Assembly: GCF_024584515.1 (NCBI RefSeq)
Contig: NZ_CP102173.1
Span: 3,348,001 to 3,412,000, forward strand
DNA length: 64,000 nucleotides
Direction: 5' to 3'
From: Aeromicrobium wangtongii
GTDB taxonomy: Bacteria > Actinomycetota > Actinomycetes > Propionibacteriales > Nocardioidaceae
Shown in pieces: positions 42,900 to 51,892 of this stretch. A program made the translations under genes and the position numbers. Each line of letters opens with the position of its first letter. Within the stretch, counting starts at the first letter, position 1. The notes under the pieces are model-generated. The model saw only the letters and a list, made by a program, of their open reading frames with translations, was not told where the DNA came from and made no database searches.

Positions 42900-42929
42900 G
42901 ATGCCCTCTCGTGACCACGGGAGGGCATC
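42900..42929 (+). promoter_or_regulatory. Hairpin spanning the probable PucR start codon
   Basis: GATGCCCTCTCGTG pairs with CACGGGAGGGCATC (14 bp, one wobble) around a 2-nt loop. It begins 20 bp after the monooxygenase stop and includes the ATG at 42901. It may terminate the upstream transcript and/or limit PucR translation. Confidence 0.55.
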
Positions 42930-44154
42930 GTCGCGTCCGGACGGGACCGCTGCCCCGGACGTCTCCGCAGGCTCACTGGGACGACTGGTCGACCGGCTCG
43001 GCACCGACCTGGACCGACCGGTCGTGCTCTACGACCCGGCGATGAACGTGCTGGCCTTCAGCGCGCACTCCTCGCACGACGTCGATGCCAACCGCAGCGC
43101 TGCGATCCTGTCCCGCCGGACGCAGCCCCGCGCCCTGGAGCTGGTGCACGAGGCGGGCGTCCACCGCGCGCACGTCCCGGTCGTCGTCCCGTCCGATGCT
43201 GGGCTGGCCGACCGGATCGGCATGCCCGTGCGTCACGGCGGCGCCCTCCTCGGCTACCTGGTGTGCGTCGCCGAGCCGGGCGATCTGCCCGTCACGGACC
43301 GCTACCGCTCGATCGTGGTGGATGCCGCCGCCGACCTCGGCCTGCTGCTGCACGCGGGAGACCTGCAACGACGCACGCACCGCGCCGCGACCGCGGCGAC
43401 GGTGCGTGACCTGCTGGGCGACGACCCGGCGATCCGCGGGGACGCCGCCGGTCGGCTGCTGCGCCAAGGCATGCCCGCATCCAGCGCCGGACATCTCGTG
43501 CTGACCTTCTCGGGTCTGCCGCCCGGCGCGGACCCCGGGCACTCGTCGCTGCTGGAGCTGGAGGTGCTGCTGGACCGGGCGACCGGCACCGTCGCCTCGT
43601 CGGTCATCGGCGCCGTGATCGGTGGCGCCGCGGTGCTCGTCCTGCCCGTCGCGCCGGACCACCGACGCACGGTCCAGCGGCTGGCCGACCAGCTGCCGGA
43701 CGAGGTGCGCCTGGGCATCGGAGCGCCGCGCACCGACCTGGTCCATGTCGCGGGCTCGGCCCGCGAGGCCGCCCTGGCGCTGTCCGGGGCCTGGCACGAT
43801 CCGGCGCGTCACGGACGCATCGCACGGTGGCGTGACCTCGGGGCCGATCAGCTGTTGCTACGCCTGCCGCTGGACCGGATGGGGCCGGCCGACCTGCCCG
43901 AGCCGGTGCGGCTGCTGCTCGCGGCACGTGGCGGCCTCGAGCTGGCCAGGACGGCCGAGAGCTATCTCGACCACGGCGGCGATGCCCAGGCCACGGCGCG
44001 CGCCATCTCGATCCATCGCAGCACGCTGTACTACCGGCTGGACCGCATCGCCGCGCTGATCGGCGTCGACGTGCGTGACGGCTCGGTCCGCCACGAGCTG
44101 CACACCGGCCTGCGGGTCGCGACCCTGTGCGGACTGCGCCCGGTGGCCGGCTGA
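42901..44154 (+). CDS. PucR/CdaR-family transcriptional regulator
   Basis: 417 residues from the ATG at 42901; in-frame GTG codons at 42889 and 42898 are alternatives, all with weak ribosome-binding sites. The N-terminal GAF-like segment (about 25-150) has LGRLVDRLGTDLDRPVVLYDPAMNVLAFS. The C-terminal PucR helix-turn-helix reads LARTAESYLDHGGDAQATARAISIHRSTLYYRLDRI. PucR proteins are activators of purine, aromatic and other catabolic genes. It follows the monooxygenase gene on the same strand and is convergent with the HpaB-like gene. Its targets could be either. Confidence 0.88.
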   Translation: MPSRDHGRASSRPDGTAAPDVSAGSLGRLVDRLGTDLDRPVVLYDPAMNVLAFSAHSSHDVDANRSAAILSRRTQPRALELVHEAGVHRAHVPVVVPSDAGLADRIGMPVRHGGALLGYLVCVAEPGDLPVTDRYRSIVVDAAADLGLLLHAGDLQRRTHRAATAATVRDLLGDDPAIRGDAAGRLLRQGMPASSAGHLVLTFSGLPPGADPGHSSLLELEVLLDRATGTVASSVIGAVIGGAAVLVLPVAPDHRRTVQRLADQLPDEVRLGIGAPRTDLVHVAGSAREAALALSGAWHDPARHGRIARWRDLGADQLLLRLPLDRMGPADLPEPVRLLLAARGGLELARTAESYLDHGGDAQATARAISIHRSTLYYRLDRIAALIGVDVRDGSVRHELHTGLRVATLCGLRPVAG

Positions 44155-44158
44155 CCGG

Positions 44159-45625
44159 TCATCCGCGCAGTCCGTCGGCCAGCAGCCGCTCGGCCATCCG
44201 CTCGGCCTCGCCGGTCTTCGGCGAGCTGAAGAACAGGACGCGTCCGATGATCGGGTCACCGGTGTAGTAGCGCTCGTACAGGGCCTGCCGCGCAGCGAAC
44301 GGGCTGCAGGTCATGTCCCACACCATGCGCATGACCTGCAGGCGACGCTCGGCCGGCACGTCCGGTCCGTGCACGTACTTCTCGATCAGGTGGCCGATCT
44401 CGTCGTTCCGGAGCTCGCCCTCGGTCATGGCGATGGCGCCGCTGCCCGCGACGAGCCGCAGCACCTCGACAGCCTTGGCGATCGCCTCGGGGAAGAAGAA
44501 GGTCAGGGCCGAGATGCCGACCCGTGACTCCACCTCGGGCTCACCGGGCCCCGGCGCCACGGCGTCCGCGCCGGCCCGCCGGTTCGCGATCCGGCGGGAC
44601 AGGTCGAGCGCGATCCCGTCCAGCAGGCCCTCGGCGACGTTCAGGCGTCCGACGACCTCGCCGATCTCCTCCTGGTAGCGCGGCGTGCCGGCGCGGCCGG
44701 TCGTGCGGGCCGCGACGGTCGCGAGCCCGGCCAGGAACCGCAGCTTCGCGGTGCTGCGAGCCGCCCCCTGCAACGGGCCGTAACCGACCGCATTGCGCAC
44801 GATGCCGTTGTACGCGTCCAGATCGCCCGCGACGACGACCCGCTCCTCGGGCACGAACACCTCGTCGAACACCAAGATGGCATCGCTCTCGTCGAAACGG
44901 CTCGACAGCGGGGTGTCGAAGCGTCCGTCGCCGCGGTCGTAGGCCTGGCGGCACACGATCGACAGCCCTTCGGTGGCCAGCGGCAGGGTGAAGACCAGCG
45001 CATACTCCTCCTGGCCCGGCCGGCGGGGGACGTACGGACCGACGAACACCTCGTTGGCGACCGGCGCCAGCGTCGACAGCAGGCGCGCGCCGCTGACCAC
45101 GATGCCCCCGTCGCGCCGCTCGACGACGTGCAGCGCCTCGGGCGGGGCGTCCTGCGTCGACCGGTCGCTCTGCGGGTCGACCAAGGTGTGGGTGACGGCC
45201 AGGTCCTCGCGCCGCAGGCGCTGGATGTACTCGCCCAGCCGGTCGGCCTCCGCCTGCTTGCCCACGAACAGCAGGCTGCTGCGGATGTCGAGCAGGTAGG
45301 CGTTCATGAAGTCCGGCAGGCGGCCCATCATCCCGTACGTCAGGTCGGTCCTCAGCCGATCGCACCGCAGCCGGGCGAGGACGTCGTCGTGGTCCTGCGC
45401 CTCCAGCAAGGTGGTGCTGTGGACCTCGCCGCTGTCCGCGTCGGTGGTCGTGAGGACGCCGGCCAGCTCGGGATCAGCCTGGGCGTCGTACAGCGCACCG
45501 AGCGTCGACAGCACCCCCTGGAACGCCGGGTGCGCCGTCACGTCGTCGACGCGCTCGCCGTCCACGAACAGCCGGCGCCCGTCCTGCAGGCTCTGCCGGT
45601 ACTGCTCACCAGTGCGAATCGCCAT
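44159..45625 (-). CDS. 4-Hydroxyphenylacetate 3-hydroxylase family oxygenase (HpaB-like)
   Basis: 488 residues, typical of HpaB (about 480-520). Recognisable segments are DLTYGMMGRLPDFMNAYLLDI, VVSGARLLSTLAPVANEVFVG, SRFDESDAILVFDEVFVPEERVVVAGD and TRNAVGYGPLQG-like NAVGYGPLQGAARS. C-terminal AMTEGELRNDEIGHLIEKYVHG completes the family pattern. HpaB-type enzymes use reduced FAD from a separate reductase to hydroxylate phenols ortho to the OH. Some relatives are dehydratases or pyrrole hydroxylases. The ATG at 45625 follows GAGGAG. It is divergent from an IclR gene across a perfect palindrome. Confidence 0.88.
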   Translation of the reverse strand: MAIRTGEQYRQSLQDGRRLFVDGERVDDVTAHPAFQGVLSTLGALYDAQADPELAGVLTTTDADSGEVHSTTLLEAQDHDDVLARLRCDRLRTDLTYGMMGRLPDFMNAYLLDIRSSLLFVGKQAEADRLGEYIQRLRREDLAVTHTLVDPQSDRSTQDAPPEALHVVERRDGGIVVSGARLLSTLAPVANEVFVGPYVPRRPGQEEYALVFTLPLATEGLSIVCRQAYDRGDGRFDTPLSSRFDESDAILVFDEVFVPEERVVVAGDLDAYNGIVRNAVGYGPLQGAARSTAKLRFLAGLATVAARTTGRAGTPRYQEEIGEVVGRLNVAEGLLDGIALDLSRRIANRRAGADAVAPGPGEPEVESRVGISALTFFFPEAIAKAVEVLRLVAGSGAIAMTEGELRNDEIGHLIEKYVHGPDVPAERRLQVMRMVWDMTCSPFAARQALYERYYTGDPIIGRVLFFSSPKTGEAERMAERLLADGLRG

Positions 45626-45721
45626 GTTTCAGATCTCCTCGTCTCGACGTCCTCGACCCGCAGCGTAGGTTCGCCGGGCCACCCGATTCATCGGCCGGGA
45701 CGCGGAACCTGGCGGCCCGGA

Positions 45722-45740
45722 GTCCGACACCGTGTCGGAC
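45722..45740. promoter_or_regulatory. Perfect palindromic operator between HpaB-like and IclR genes
   Basis: GTCCGACACCGTGTCGGAC has 9-bp arms around one central base. It lies 24 bp before the IclR ATG at 45765 and about 97 bp before the HpaB-like ATG. The position suits an autoregulated IclR repressor controlling both genes. Confidence 0.7.
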
Positions 45741-45764
45741 GACGCCGCCGGGCAGACTGGGTCC

Positions 45765-46547
45765 ATGAGCACCACGCCGGCAGCGCAGGAACTCGACCCG
45801 CGCTCCGTGCTGGCCAAGGTCATGGCGGTGCTGCACGCCTTCGCGGTCGACGATCGGTCGGTGTCGCTGGCCGAGCTGGCCCGGCGCACCCAGCTGCCCA
45901 AGGGCACGCTGCACCGGGTCTGCAGCGACCTGGTCACGGCACGCCTGCTGGACCGGGCCAGCGACGGCTACCGGCTCGGCGGGCACCTGTTCGAGCTGGG
46001 GATGCGGGCCTCGGTCGAGCGTGGCCTGGTCGACGTGGCCACCCCCTTCATGGAGGACCTGTACGAGCTGACCCACGAGACCGTCCACCTCGGGGTCCGG
46101 GAGGCCGCCGAGGTCATGTACGTCGCCAAGATCGGTGGGCACCGACAGGCACCGTCGCCGTCGCGGGTCGGCGGCCGGCTACCCCTGCACTGCACCGCGA
46201 TCGGCAAGATCCTGCTCGCGCACGCACCGGCCGGGCTCGTCGACGAGTACCTGTCGCGCCCGCTGGAGCGCCGCACGCCGCGCACCGTGATCGCACCGGG
46301 CCTGCTGCGCCAGCAGCTGACCCAGGTGCGTGAGACCGGGCTGGCCTTCGAGTACGAGGAGTCGGCGGTCGGCATCGTGTGCGTCGCCGCGCCCGTGCTG
46401 GACGTCGAGCACGGCGTGGCCGCGGCGCTCAGCGTCACCGGGCCCGTCACCCGCTTCGACCCTCGACGCCACGCGAACGCCGTCCGGGCCGCCGCCGCGG
46501 GCGTCCAGACGACCCTGGCCCGGCAGGCCGCTCTGCGGGAGGACTGA
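45765..46547 (+). CDS. IclR-family transcriptional regulator
   Basis: 260 residues. [34 protein letters not shown] (about 35-70). Effector domain: [68 protein letters not shown] and AALSVTGP. These are the most canonical IclR motifs in the window. The ATG at 45765 is chosen because the in-frame GTG at 45732 sits inside the palindromic operator. It is followed, 96 bp downstream, by the hydratase/dehydrogenase/aldolase operon and is divergent from the HpaB-like gene, so it may control both. Confidence 0.92.
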   Translation: MSTTPAAQELDPRSVLAKVMAVLHAFAVDDRSVSLAELARRTQLPKGTLHRVCSDLVTARLLDRASDGYRLGGHLFELGMRASVERGLVDVATPFMEDLYELTHETVHLGVREAAEVMYVAKIGGHRQAPSPSRVGGRLPLHCTAIGKILLAHAPAGLVDEYLSRPLERRTPRTVIAPGLLRQQLTQVRETGLAFEYEESAVGIVCVAAPVLDVEHGVAAALSVTGPVTRFDPRRHANAVRAAAAGVQTTLARQAALRED

Positions 46548-46561
46548 CCGCCACCCGCATA

Positions 46562-46580
46562 CCGGTGAGCGGAACACCGG
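46562..46580. promoter_or_regulatory. Inverted repeat CCGGTG-N7-CACCGG before the lower-pathway operon
   Basis: Perfect 6-bp arms lie 64 bp before the hydratase ATG at 46644. The arms resemble the CCGGT/ACCGG arms at 20419. Candidate operator for the lower meta-cleavage genes. Confidence 0.4.
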
Positions 46581-46643
46581 GCTGGCTGCGGCAGGCCCCA
46601 CGCCGTGAGACTGGGTCGACAGCACCCACGACGGAAGAGATCG

Positions 46644-47444
46644 ATGAGCTCCACCGCAGCAGCGACCTTGGCAGCAGCCGACCGGCTCGAACAGGCCCAG
46701 AGCACCCTCCGCCCCACACCCCCCGTCCGCGACATCCTCGGGTCCACCGACATCACCGCGGCCTATGCCGTCCAGGACGAGGTGAACCTGCGTCGCCGCG
46801 CGCGCGGGGCTCAGGTCGTCGGTCGCAAGATCGGCCTGACCTCTCCGGCGGTCCAGCAGCAGCTCGGGGTCGACCAGCCCGACTTCGGTGTCCTGTTCGA
46901 CGACATGGTCCACGCCGACGGCAGCACCGTGCCCACCGGCCGCCTCCTGCAGCCCAAGATCGAGGCCGAGGTCGCCTTCGTCCTGGCCCAGGACCTGGAC
47001 GGCGAGCTCGACCTGGCGACGGTCCGCGGTGCGGTCGATTATGCCGTCGCCGCCCTGGAGATCGTCGACAGCCGCGTGGCCGACTGGGACATCACGATCA
47101 CCGACACCGTCGCCGACAACGGCTCCAGCGCGCTCTACGTGCTCGGCACCCAGCACGTGAGGCTCGACGAGGTCGAGCCGCGGGACGTCGAGATGTCGAT
47201 GAGCATCGACGGCGAGGTCGTCTCGACCGGCAACGGCGCGGCCTGCCTCGGCGACCCGCTGGAGGCCCTGCTGTGGCTGGCCCGCACCGCCCAGGAGATC
47301 GGCGACCCGCTGCGCGCCGGTCAGGTCGTCCTGTCCGGCGCCCTGGGACCCATGGCCCCCGTCGTCGCCGGCAACTCAGTCCAGGCGCAGATCAGCCGAC
47401 TCGGCTCGGTCTCCGTCAACTTCAGCACCGAGGAGAACGCATGA
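46644..47444 (+). CDS. hsaE: 2-Hydroxypenta-2,4-dienoate (2-keto-4-pentenoate) hydratase, HsaE/MhpD type
   Basis: 266 residues, the family's usual length. The metal-binding acidic cluster is visible: Glu107 and Glu109 in [11 protein letters not shown] and Glu139 in [38 protein letters not shown] and [17 protein letters not shown] are also conserved. It adds water to the dienoate released by the C-C hydrolases, giving 4-hydroxy-2-oxo acid. The ATG at 46644 follows GGAAGAG. It forms an operon, with overlapping ends, with the dehydrogenase and aldolase genes. Exact side chain (pentadienoate or hexadienoate) is not determined, so the symbol indicates type only. Confidence 0.93.
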   Translation: MSSTAAATLAAADRLEQAQSTLRPTPPVRDILGSTDITAAYAVQDEVNLRRRARGAQVVGRKIGLTSPAVQQQLGVDQPDFGVLFDDMVHADGSTVPTGRLLQPKIEAEVAFVLAQDLDGELDLATVRGAVDYAVAALEIVDSRVADWDITITDTVADNGSSALYVLGTQHVRLDEVEPRDVEMSMSIDGEVVSTGNGAACLGDPLEALLWLARTAQEIGDPLRAGQVVLSGALGPMAPVVAGNSVQAQISRLGSVSVNFSTEENA

Positions 47445-48391
47445 CCCGCACGAAGGTGGCCGTGATCGGCTCCGGCAACATCGGCACCGACTTGATGTTC
47501 AAGGTGCTGCGCCTGTCCGACACGCTCGAGATGGCGGCCATGGTCGGCATCGATCCCGCCTCGGACGGTCTCGCCCGAGCGGCCAAGCACGGCGTGCCCG
47601 TGATCTCCGACGGGGTCGACGGCCTCATCGCGATGGACGGCTTCGACGAGATCGAGATCGTCTTCGACGCCACGTCGGCCAAGGCCCACGAGGCGAACCA
47701 CGCCAAGCTGGCGCCCCTGGGCAAGAAGCTCGTCGACCTGACCCCGGCCGCGATCGGCCCCTACGTCGTCCCGCCGGTCAATCTCGAGGAGCACCTCGAC
47801 GCGGACAACGTCAACATGGTGACGTGCGGCGGGCAGGCCACGATCCCGGTCGTCGCCGCGATCTCGCGCATCACCCCGGTGCCCTACGCCGAGATCGTCG
47901 CGTCGATCGCGTCGAAGTCGGCCGGCCCCGGCACGCGCGCCAACATCGACGAGTTCACCGAGACCACCTCGGCGGCCATCGAGGCCGTCGGTGGCGCCGG
48001 CCGCGGCAAGGCGATCATCATCTTGAACCCCGCCGAGCCGCCGCTGATCATGCGTGACACCGTGCTGGCCCTGATCGGCGATGCCGACCATGACGCCATT
48101 CGCGAGTCGATCCACACCATGATCGAGCAGGTCGCGGCCTACGTGCCCGGCTACCGCCTCAAGCAGGACGTCCAGTTCCGCAAGCTCGAGGAGGACGAGC
48201 CCGTCCACACCCTGACCCCCGAGGGCTCACCGGCCGTGACCCACCAGGTCACGGTCTTCCTCGAGGTCGAGGGCGCCGCGCACTACCTGCCCGCCTACGC
48301 CGGAAACCTCGACATCATGACCTCGGCCGCCCTGCGGGTCGCCGAGTCGCTCGCCGCCCGCTCGACCACCAAGACCCCGGAGACCGTCTGA
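47441..48391 (+). CDS. hsaG: Acylating acetaldehyde/propanal dehydrogenase, HsaG/MhpF type
   Basis: 316 residues. N-terminal NAD-binding [13 protein letters not shown] (8-18), catalytic Cys129 in [14 protein letters not shown], and conserved [18 protein letters not shown] and [15 protein letters not shown]. It converts the aldehyde released by the aldolase to acyl-CoA with NAD+ and CoA; these enzymes form a channelled complex with the aldolase encoded next. The start overlaps the hydratase stop (ATGA), and its stop overlaps the aldolase start (TGATG). The product would be acetyl-CoA or propionyl-CoA depending on the upstream dienoate. Confidence 0.95.
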   Translation: MTRTKVAVIGSGNIGTDLMFKVLRLSDTLEMAAMVGIDPASDGLARAAKHGVPVISDGVDGLIAMDGFDEIEIVFDATSAKAHEANHAKLAPLGKKLVDLTPAAIGPYVVPPVNLEEHLDADNVNMVTCGGQATIPVVAAISRITPVPYAEIVASIASKSAGPGTRANIDEFTETTSAAIEAVGGAGRGKAIIILNPAEPPLIMRDTVLALIGDADHDAIRESIHTMIEQVAAYVPGYRLKQDVQFRKLEEDEPVHTLTPEGSPAVTHQVTVFLEVEGAAHYLPAYAGNLDIMTSAALRVAESLAARSTTKTPETV

Positions 48392-49407
48392 TGACCAAGA
48401 TCTTCGTCCAGGACGTCACCCTGCGTGACGGCATGCACGCCATCCGCCACCGCATCAGCCCCGATGACATCCGCCGTGTCGTCACCGCACTCGACGAGGC
48501 CGGTGTCGACGCGATCGAGGTCGCCCACGGCGACGGCCTCGCCGGCGGCTCGCTGAACTACGGTCCCGGGAGCCACACCGACTGGGAGTGGATCGAGGCC
48601 GCGGCCGACGTCCTGAAGAACGCCCGCCTCACGACGCTGCTGCTGCCCGGGATCGGCACGATCCACGAGCTCAACCGCGCCTACGACCTCGGCGTGCGCT
48701 CGGTCCGCGTGGCGACCCACTGCACGGAGGCCGATGTCTCGGCCCAGCACATCCAGCACGCCCGCGAGCTCGGCATGGACGTCTCCGGCTTCTTGATGAT
48801 GAGCCACATGGCGCCGGCCGAGAAGCTGGCCGAGCAGGCCAAGCTGATGGAGTCGTACGGCGCGCACTGCGTGTACGTCACCGACTCGGGCGGACACCTC
48901 ACGATGAAGGCCGTCGCCGAGCGGGTCCGGGCCTACCGGGCCGTGCTCGACCCGGCGACCGAGATCGGCGTCCATGCCCACCAGAACCTCAGCCTGTCCG
49001 TCGCCAACAGCGTCGTCGCGGTCGAGGAGGGCGTGACCCGGGTCGACGCCTCGTTGGCCGGGCTGGGCGCCGGCGCCGGCAACTGCCCCATCGAGCCGTT
49101 CATCGCCGTGGCGAACCTCGAGGGCTGGGAGCACGGTTGCGACCTCGCCGCACTCGAGGATGCCGCCGACGACATCGTGCGTCCGCTGATGGACCGCGCC
49201 GTCCAGGTCGACCGCGAGACGCTGACCCTCGGCTACGCGGGCGTGTACTCCAGCTTCCTGCGTCACGCCGAGAACGCGTCGTCCCGCTACGGCGTCGACG
49301 TCCGCGACATCCTCACCGAGGTGGGACGTCGCAAGCTCGTCGGCGGCCAGGAGGACATGATCGTCGACATCGCGCTCGACCTGAGCCGCGACGTCGTCGC
49401 GAGCTGA
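48391..49407 (+). CDS. hsaF: 4-Hydroxy-2-oxovalerate/oxohexanoate aldolase, HsaF/MhpE type
   Basis: 338 residues, a DRE-TIM metallolyase. The divalent-metal and substrate motif is [12 protein letters not shown], with Arg12 and Asp13; the two metal His are in GVHAHQNLS. The C-terminal segment [26 protein letters not shown] is the dehydrogenase-interaction domain. It splits 4-hydroxy-2-oxo acids to pyruvate and an aldehyde that is channelled to the dehydrogenase. It is the final gene of the lower-pathway operon. A hairpin overlapping the convergent stop at 49426 ends transcription. Confidence 0.95.
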   Translation: MTKIFVQDVTLRDGMHAIRHRISPDDIRRVVTALDEAGVDAIEVAHGDGLAGGSLNYGPGSHTDWEWIEAAADVLKNARLTTLLLPGIGTIHELNRAYDLGVRSVRVATHCTEADVSAQHIQHARELGMDVSGFLMMSHMAPAEKLAEQAKLMESYGAHCVYVTDSGGHLTMKAVAERVRAYRAVLDPATEIGVHAHQNLSLSVANSVVAVEEGVTRVDASLAGLGAGAGNCPIEPFIAVANLEGWEHGCDLAALEDAADDIVRPLMDRAVQVDRETLTLGYAGVYSSFLRHAENASSRYGVDVRDILTEVGRRKLVGGQEDMIVDIALDLSRDVVAS

Positions 49408-49413
49408 TCGCTC

Positions 49414-49455
49414 GTCGCGCTCACGTCACCGCTCACCCGGGCCTGACGTGAGCGC
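49414..49455. terminator. Convergent terminator after the aldolase
   Basis: GCGCTCACGTCA (49417-49428) pairs perfectly with TGACGTGAGCGC (49444-49455) over a 15-nt loop, with partial extension outward. The right side lies inside the 3' end of the convergent polyol dehydrogenase gene. Confidence 0.65.
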
Positions 49456-50904
49456 GGCGACCGCAGCGCGCGCGCCGTGGTCGCGCAGGCCCTGCAGCGC
49501 CTCCACGTAGGCGGCCACGAAGCGCGAGTCGTCGCGGAGCTCCTCGAACATCGACAGCTCGAGCATCGCCGTGGGATCGTCGCCCTGTCGTGATGCGGCC
49601 GCGGCGATCTCGTCGTGGCGCACGTCGTTGAGCTCGAGCGGCCGCCCCTCGTCGTCGGTGCCTTCTGCGTAGCGCGCCCATCCGGCCAGCGCGAGGACCG
49701 CCCGGTCGATGTCCCCGCCGGCCGCGAGCTGGGCCCGGACGACCGGGAGCAGGAACTTGGGCAGCCGCTCGGACCCGTCGACGCACTGCCGGGCCAGGGT
49801 GTCGGCGATGGAGCCGTTGCCGAAGCGCTCCATGAGGGTGGCCCGGTAGTCGGCGAAGTCGACATCGGGCACCGGCTCCAGGGTCGGCTGCGCCTCGTGC
49901 TCCATGTAGCCGCGGATCAGCCGCGCGAAGTCGTCGTCGTGCGCGGCGTCGTGGACGTGCGTCAGCCCGGCCAGCGAGCCGAGGTAGCCCATGACCTGGT
50001 GGCTGGCGTTCAGCAGCCGCAGCTTCATCAGCTCATAGGGGCGCACGTCGTCGACGACGCTGACACCGGCGTCCTCCAGCGGCGGTCGTCCGGCGCTGAA
50101 CTCATCGCTGATGACCCACTGCAGGAACGACTCACAGGTGACCGGGCAGGCGTCCTCGATGCCGAACTGCTCAGCCACGAAGGCGCGGTCCGCGTCCGTG
50201 GTCACCGGGGTGATGCGGTCGACCATGCTGTGCGGGAACGCGACGTGCTGCTCGATCCATCCGGCCAGCTCCTCGTCACGGAGCGCCGCGAAGCCCTGGA
50301 ACGCCCGCCGGGCGACGGCGCCGTTGGCCTCGATGTTGTCGCACGAGACCACCGTGAAGGGGTCCAGGCCGCGTCGCCGACGGCGGTCCAGGGCCTCGAC
50401 GACGATGCCGAACACGGTGGCCGGGGTCGCGCCCGGCTCGAGATCGGCCCGGATCGCAGGGGCGTCGGCGTCGAAGTCGCCGTCGCCGCCGATCAGGTTG
50501 TACCCGCCCTCGGTGATGGTCAGCGACACGATGCGGGTCGTCTCGGACGCCATCTTCTCGATGACCGCATCGACGTCGTCCGGGGCGAACAGGTACTCGA
50601 CGATCGAGCCGATGACCCGCGCCTGCGCGCTGCCGTCGGGATGGCGCTCCACCACCGTGTACAGGTGGTCCTGCCCGTCCAGCGCCTCCTGCATGGCGCG
50701 GTCCTGAGGCAGCAGGCCGACCCCGCAGATGCCCCAGTCGGTGGCCCCCGCCGCGAGCAGCCGGTCGACGTACACGGCCTGATGGGAGCGATGGAACCCG
50801 CCGACCCCGACGTGGACGATGCCCGCCGTCACGGCCGACCTGTCGTACTCGGGGCTGCCGACCTCGGGCGGAAGCTGCTCCAGTGATCCGTCGCTGAGCT
50901 TCAT
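49426..50904 (-). CDS. Mannitol 2-dehydrogenase / long-chain polyol dehydrogenase
   Basis: 492 residues, the usual size of the polyol-specific long-chain dehydrogenases (mannitol 2-dehydrogenase, fructuronate and tagaturonate reductases). The N-terminal NAD-binding region reads GIVHVGVGGFHRSHQAVYVD. Also visible are VSLTITEGGYN, VVSCDNIEANG, SMVDRITPVTT and the catalytic segment ELMKLRLLNASHQVMGYLG, with Lys, Asn and His in the expected places. It interconverts D-mannitol and D-fructose or related polyols with NAD+. The ATG at 50904 follows AAGGAG. It has no visible link to the aromatic genes. Confidence 0.92.
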   Translation of the reverse strand: MKLSDGSLEQLPPEVGSPEYDRSAVTAGIVHVGVGGFHRSHQAVYVDRLLAAGATDWGICGVGLLPQDRAMQEALDGQDHLYTVVERHPDGSAQARVIGSIVEYLFAPDDVDAVIEKMASETTRIVSLTITEGGYNLIGGDGDFDADAPAIRADLEPGATPATVFGIVVEALDRRRRRGLDPFTVVSCDNIEANGAVARRAFQGFAALRDEELAGWIEQHVAFPHSMVDRITPVTTDADRAFVAEQFGIEDACPVTCESFLQWVISDEFSAGRPPLEDAGVSVVDDVRPYELMKLRLLNASHQVMGYLGSLAGLTHVHDAAHDDDFARLIRGYMEHEAQPTLEPVPDVDFADYRATLMERFGNGSIADTLARQCVDGSERLPKFLLPVVRAQLAAGGDIDRAVLALAGWARYAEGTDDEGRPLELNDVRHDEIAAAASRQGDDPTAMLELSMFEELRDDSRFVAAYVEALQGLRDHGARAAVAALTSGPGER

Positions 50905-50926
50905 GGGCACGCTCCTTCGATGGGGC

Positions 50927-51340
50927 CTACTTCGTCGTGAGCACCTGCACGTGGCACGTACCACCCTCGGGGGCTGCGGGGATCTTCGCGACCTGGAACT
51001 CGATCGACCCACCCGCTGCGACCTTGGGGACCTGCTGGGTCCTGGCCTGCTGCGGGTTCGGCGCCGGCGCCCCGACGAAGACGGTGACCTGGAAGGTCAC
51101 CGTCTTCTTGGTCGCATTGGACAGGACGCCGGACGCCGTGAACGTCCCCGAGCCGTCCCGCTCGCACCGGAAGCGGGACAGGGCCGCCGGGACCGGCTCG
51201 CCGGTCGGCGCCGGGGTCATCGGGATGGCTGCCTCCTGGCCCGCCGCCGGGACCGTCCTCGTGGGGGTCGCCCCGGATCCGTCCGAGTCCGCGCCGCACG
51301 CAGCGAGCAGCAGGAGCAGGAGCAGGGCCGCGGTGCGCAT
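50927..51340 (-). CDS. Small predicted lipoprotein, unknown function
   Basis: 137 residues. The leucine-rich signal peptide ends in the lipobox LAAC (Cys15), followed by a Thr/Pro/Ala linker to about residue 50. The mature part, FRCERDGSGTFTASGVLSNATKKTVTFQVTVFVG...GGTCHVQVLTTK, has two Cys that could pair. It has a FxxL/Ig-like beta pattern resembling FxLYD-type domains of extracellular lipoproteins. It precedes the polyol dehydrogenase gene on the same strand by 22 bp. No catalytic motif is visible. Confidence 0.75.
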   Translation of the reverse strand: MRTAALLLLLLLAACGADSDGSGATPTRTVPAAGQEAAIPMTPAPTGEPVPAALSRFRCERDGSGTFTASGVLSNATKKTVTFQVTVFVGAPAPNPQQARTQQVPKVAAGGSIEFQVAKIPAAPEGGTCHVQVLTTK

Positions 51341-51406
51341 GGGACCATCCCATCACGGCCCGACCTCGACACGGCGCAGGCTCGCGCCCGCCTGTAGCGT
51401 CGGGCC

Positions 51407-51892
51407 ATGAAATCCAAGCGGTTCCTTCGACGTGTCGGGATCGAGGTCCTCGGCTGGACCCTCGTGGTGGTGGGCCTGGCGGCCCTCGTCCTGCCGGGTC
51501 CGGGGCTGCTGTGCCTGTTCGCCGGCCTCGCCGTCTTGTCCCAGCAGTACGAGTGGGCCGAGCGCAGGCTGCGTCCGGTCGAGGTGATGGCGCTGAAGTC
51601 CGCCGCCCAGGGCGTCGAGACGTGGCCCCGCATCGTCGCCAGCTGCATCGGCGCGTTGGCCATCGGCGCGGTCGGCATCGTGTGGGGCATCCGGCCGGAC
51701 GTCCCCGGCTGGTGGCCGCTCGCGGAGCGCTGGTGGCTGCCCGGCGGGTGGGGCACCGGGGCAACGCTCATCGCGTCCTCGCTGATGGCGCTGGCCCTCA
51801 TCGTCTACAGCTACAAGCGGTTCCACGGCCTCAGCGAGCAGGAGGCCCAGATGATGGCCGAACGCCTCGCCAAGGGCGAGACCAGCAGCTAG
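51407..51892 (+). CDS. PGPGW-family transmembrane protein (TIGR02611-like)
   Basis: 161 residues. The first membrane helix leads into the diagnostic LPGPGLLCLFAGLAVLSQQYEWAERRL motif of the PGPGW family (TIGR02611-like proteins in actinobacteria). Two further hydrophobic segments follow at about 80-100 and 122-140, ending in a cytoplasmic SYKRFHGLSEQEAQMMAERLAKGE tail. The role of the family is unknown. The ATG at 51407 begins a basic N terminus (KSKRFLRR), consistent with inside-positive topology. Its 3' end overlaps the convergent thioesterase gene by four bases. Confidence 0.85.
   Translation: MKSKRFLRRVGIEVLGWTLVVVGLAALVLPGPGLLCLFAGLAVLSQQYEWAERRLRPVEVMALKSAAQGVETWPRIVASCIGALAIGAVGIVWGIRPDVPGWWPLAERWWLPGGWGTGATLIASSLMALALIVYSYKRFHGLSEQEAQMMAERLAKGETSS

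Noticed and set aside
42097-42900. N-terminal extension of the PucR frame into the monooxygenase gene
   Set aside because: The frame is open only because of high GC. The family N terminus starts near 42970, so a start at 42889-42901 is sufficient.
8005-49407. Assignment as the cholesterol ring-degradation (hsa/kst) cluster
   Set aside because: HsaA-, HsaC-, HsaD- and HsaEFG-type enzymes are present, but KshAB, KstR, Mce4 and other sterol markers are not seen. Duplicated modules and a sugar-type importer do not match that cluster.
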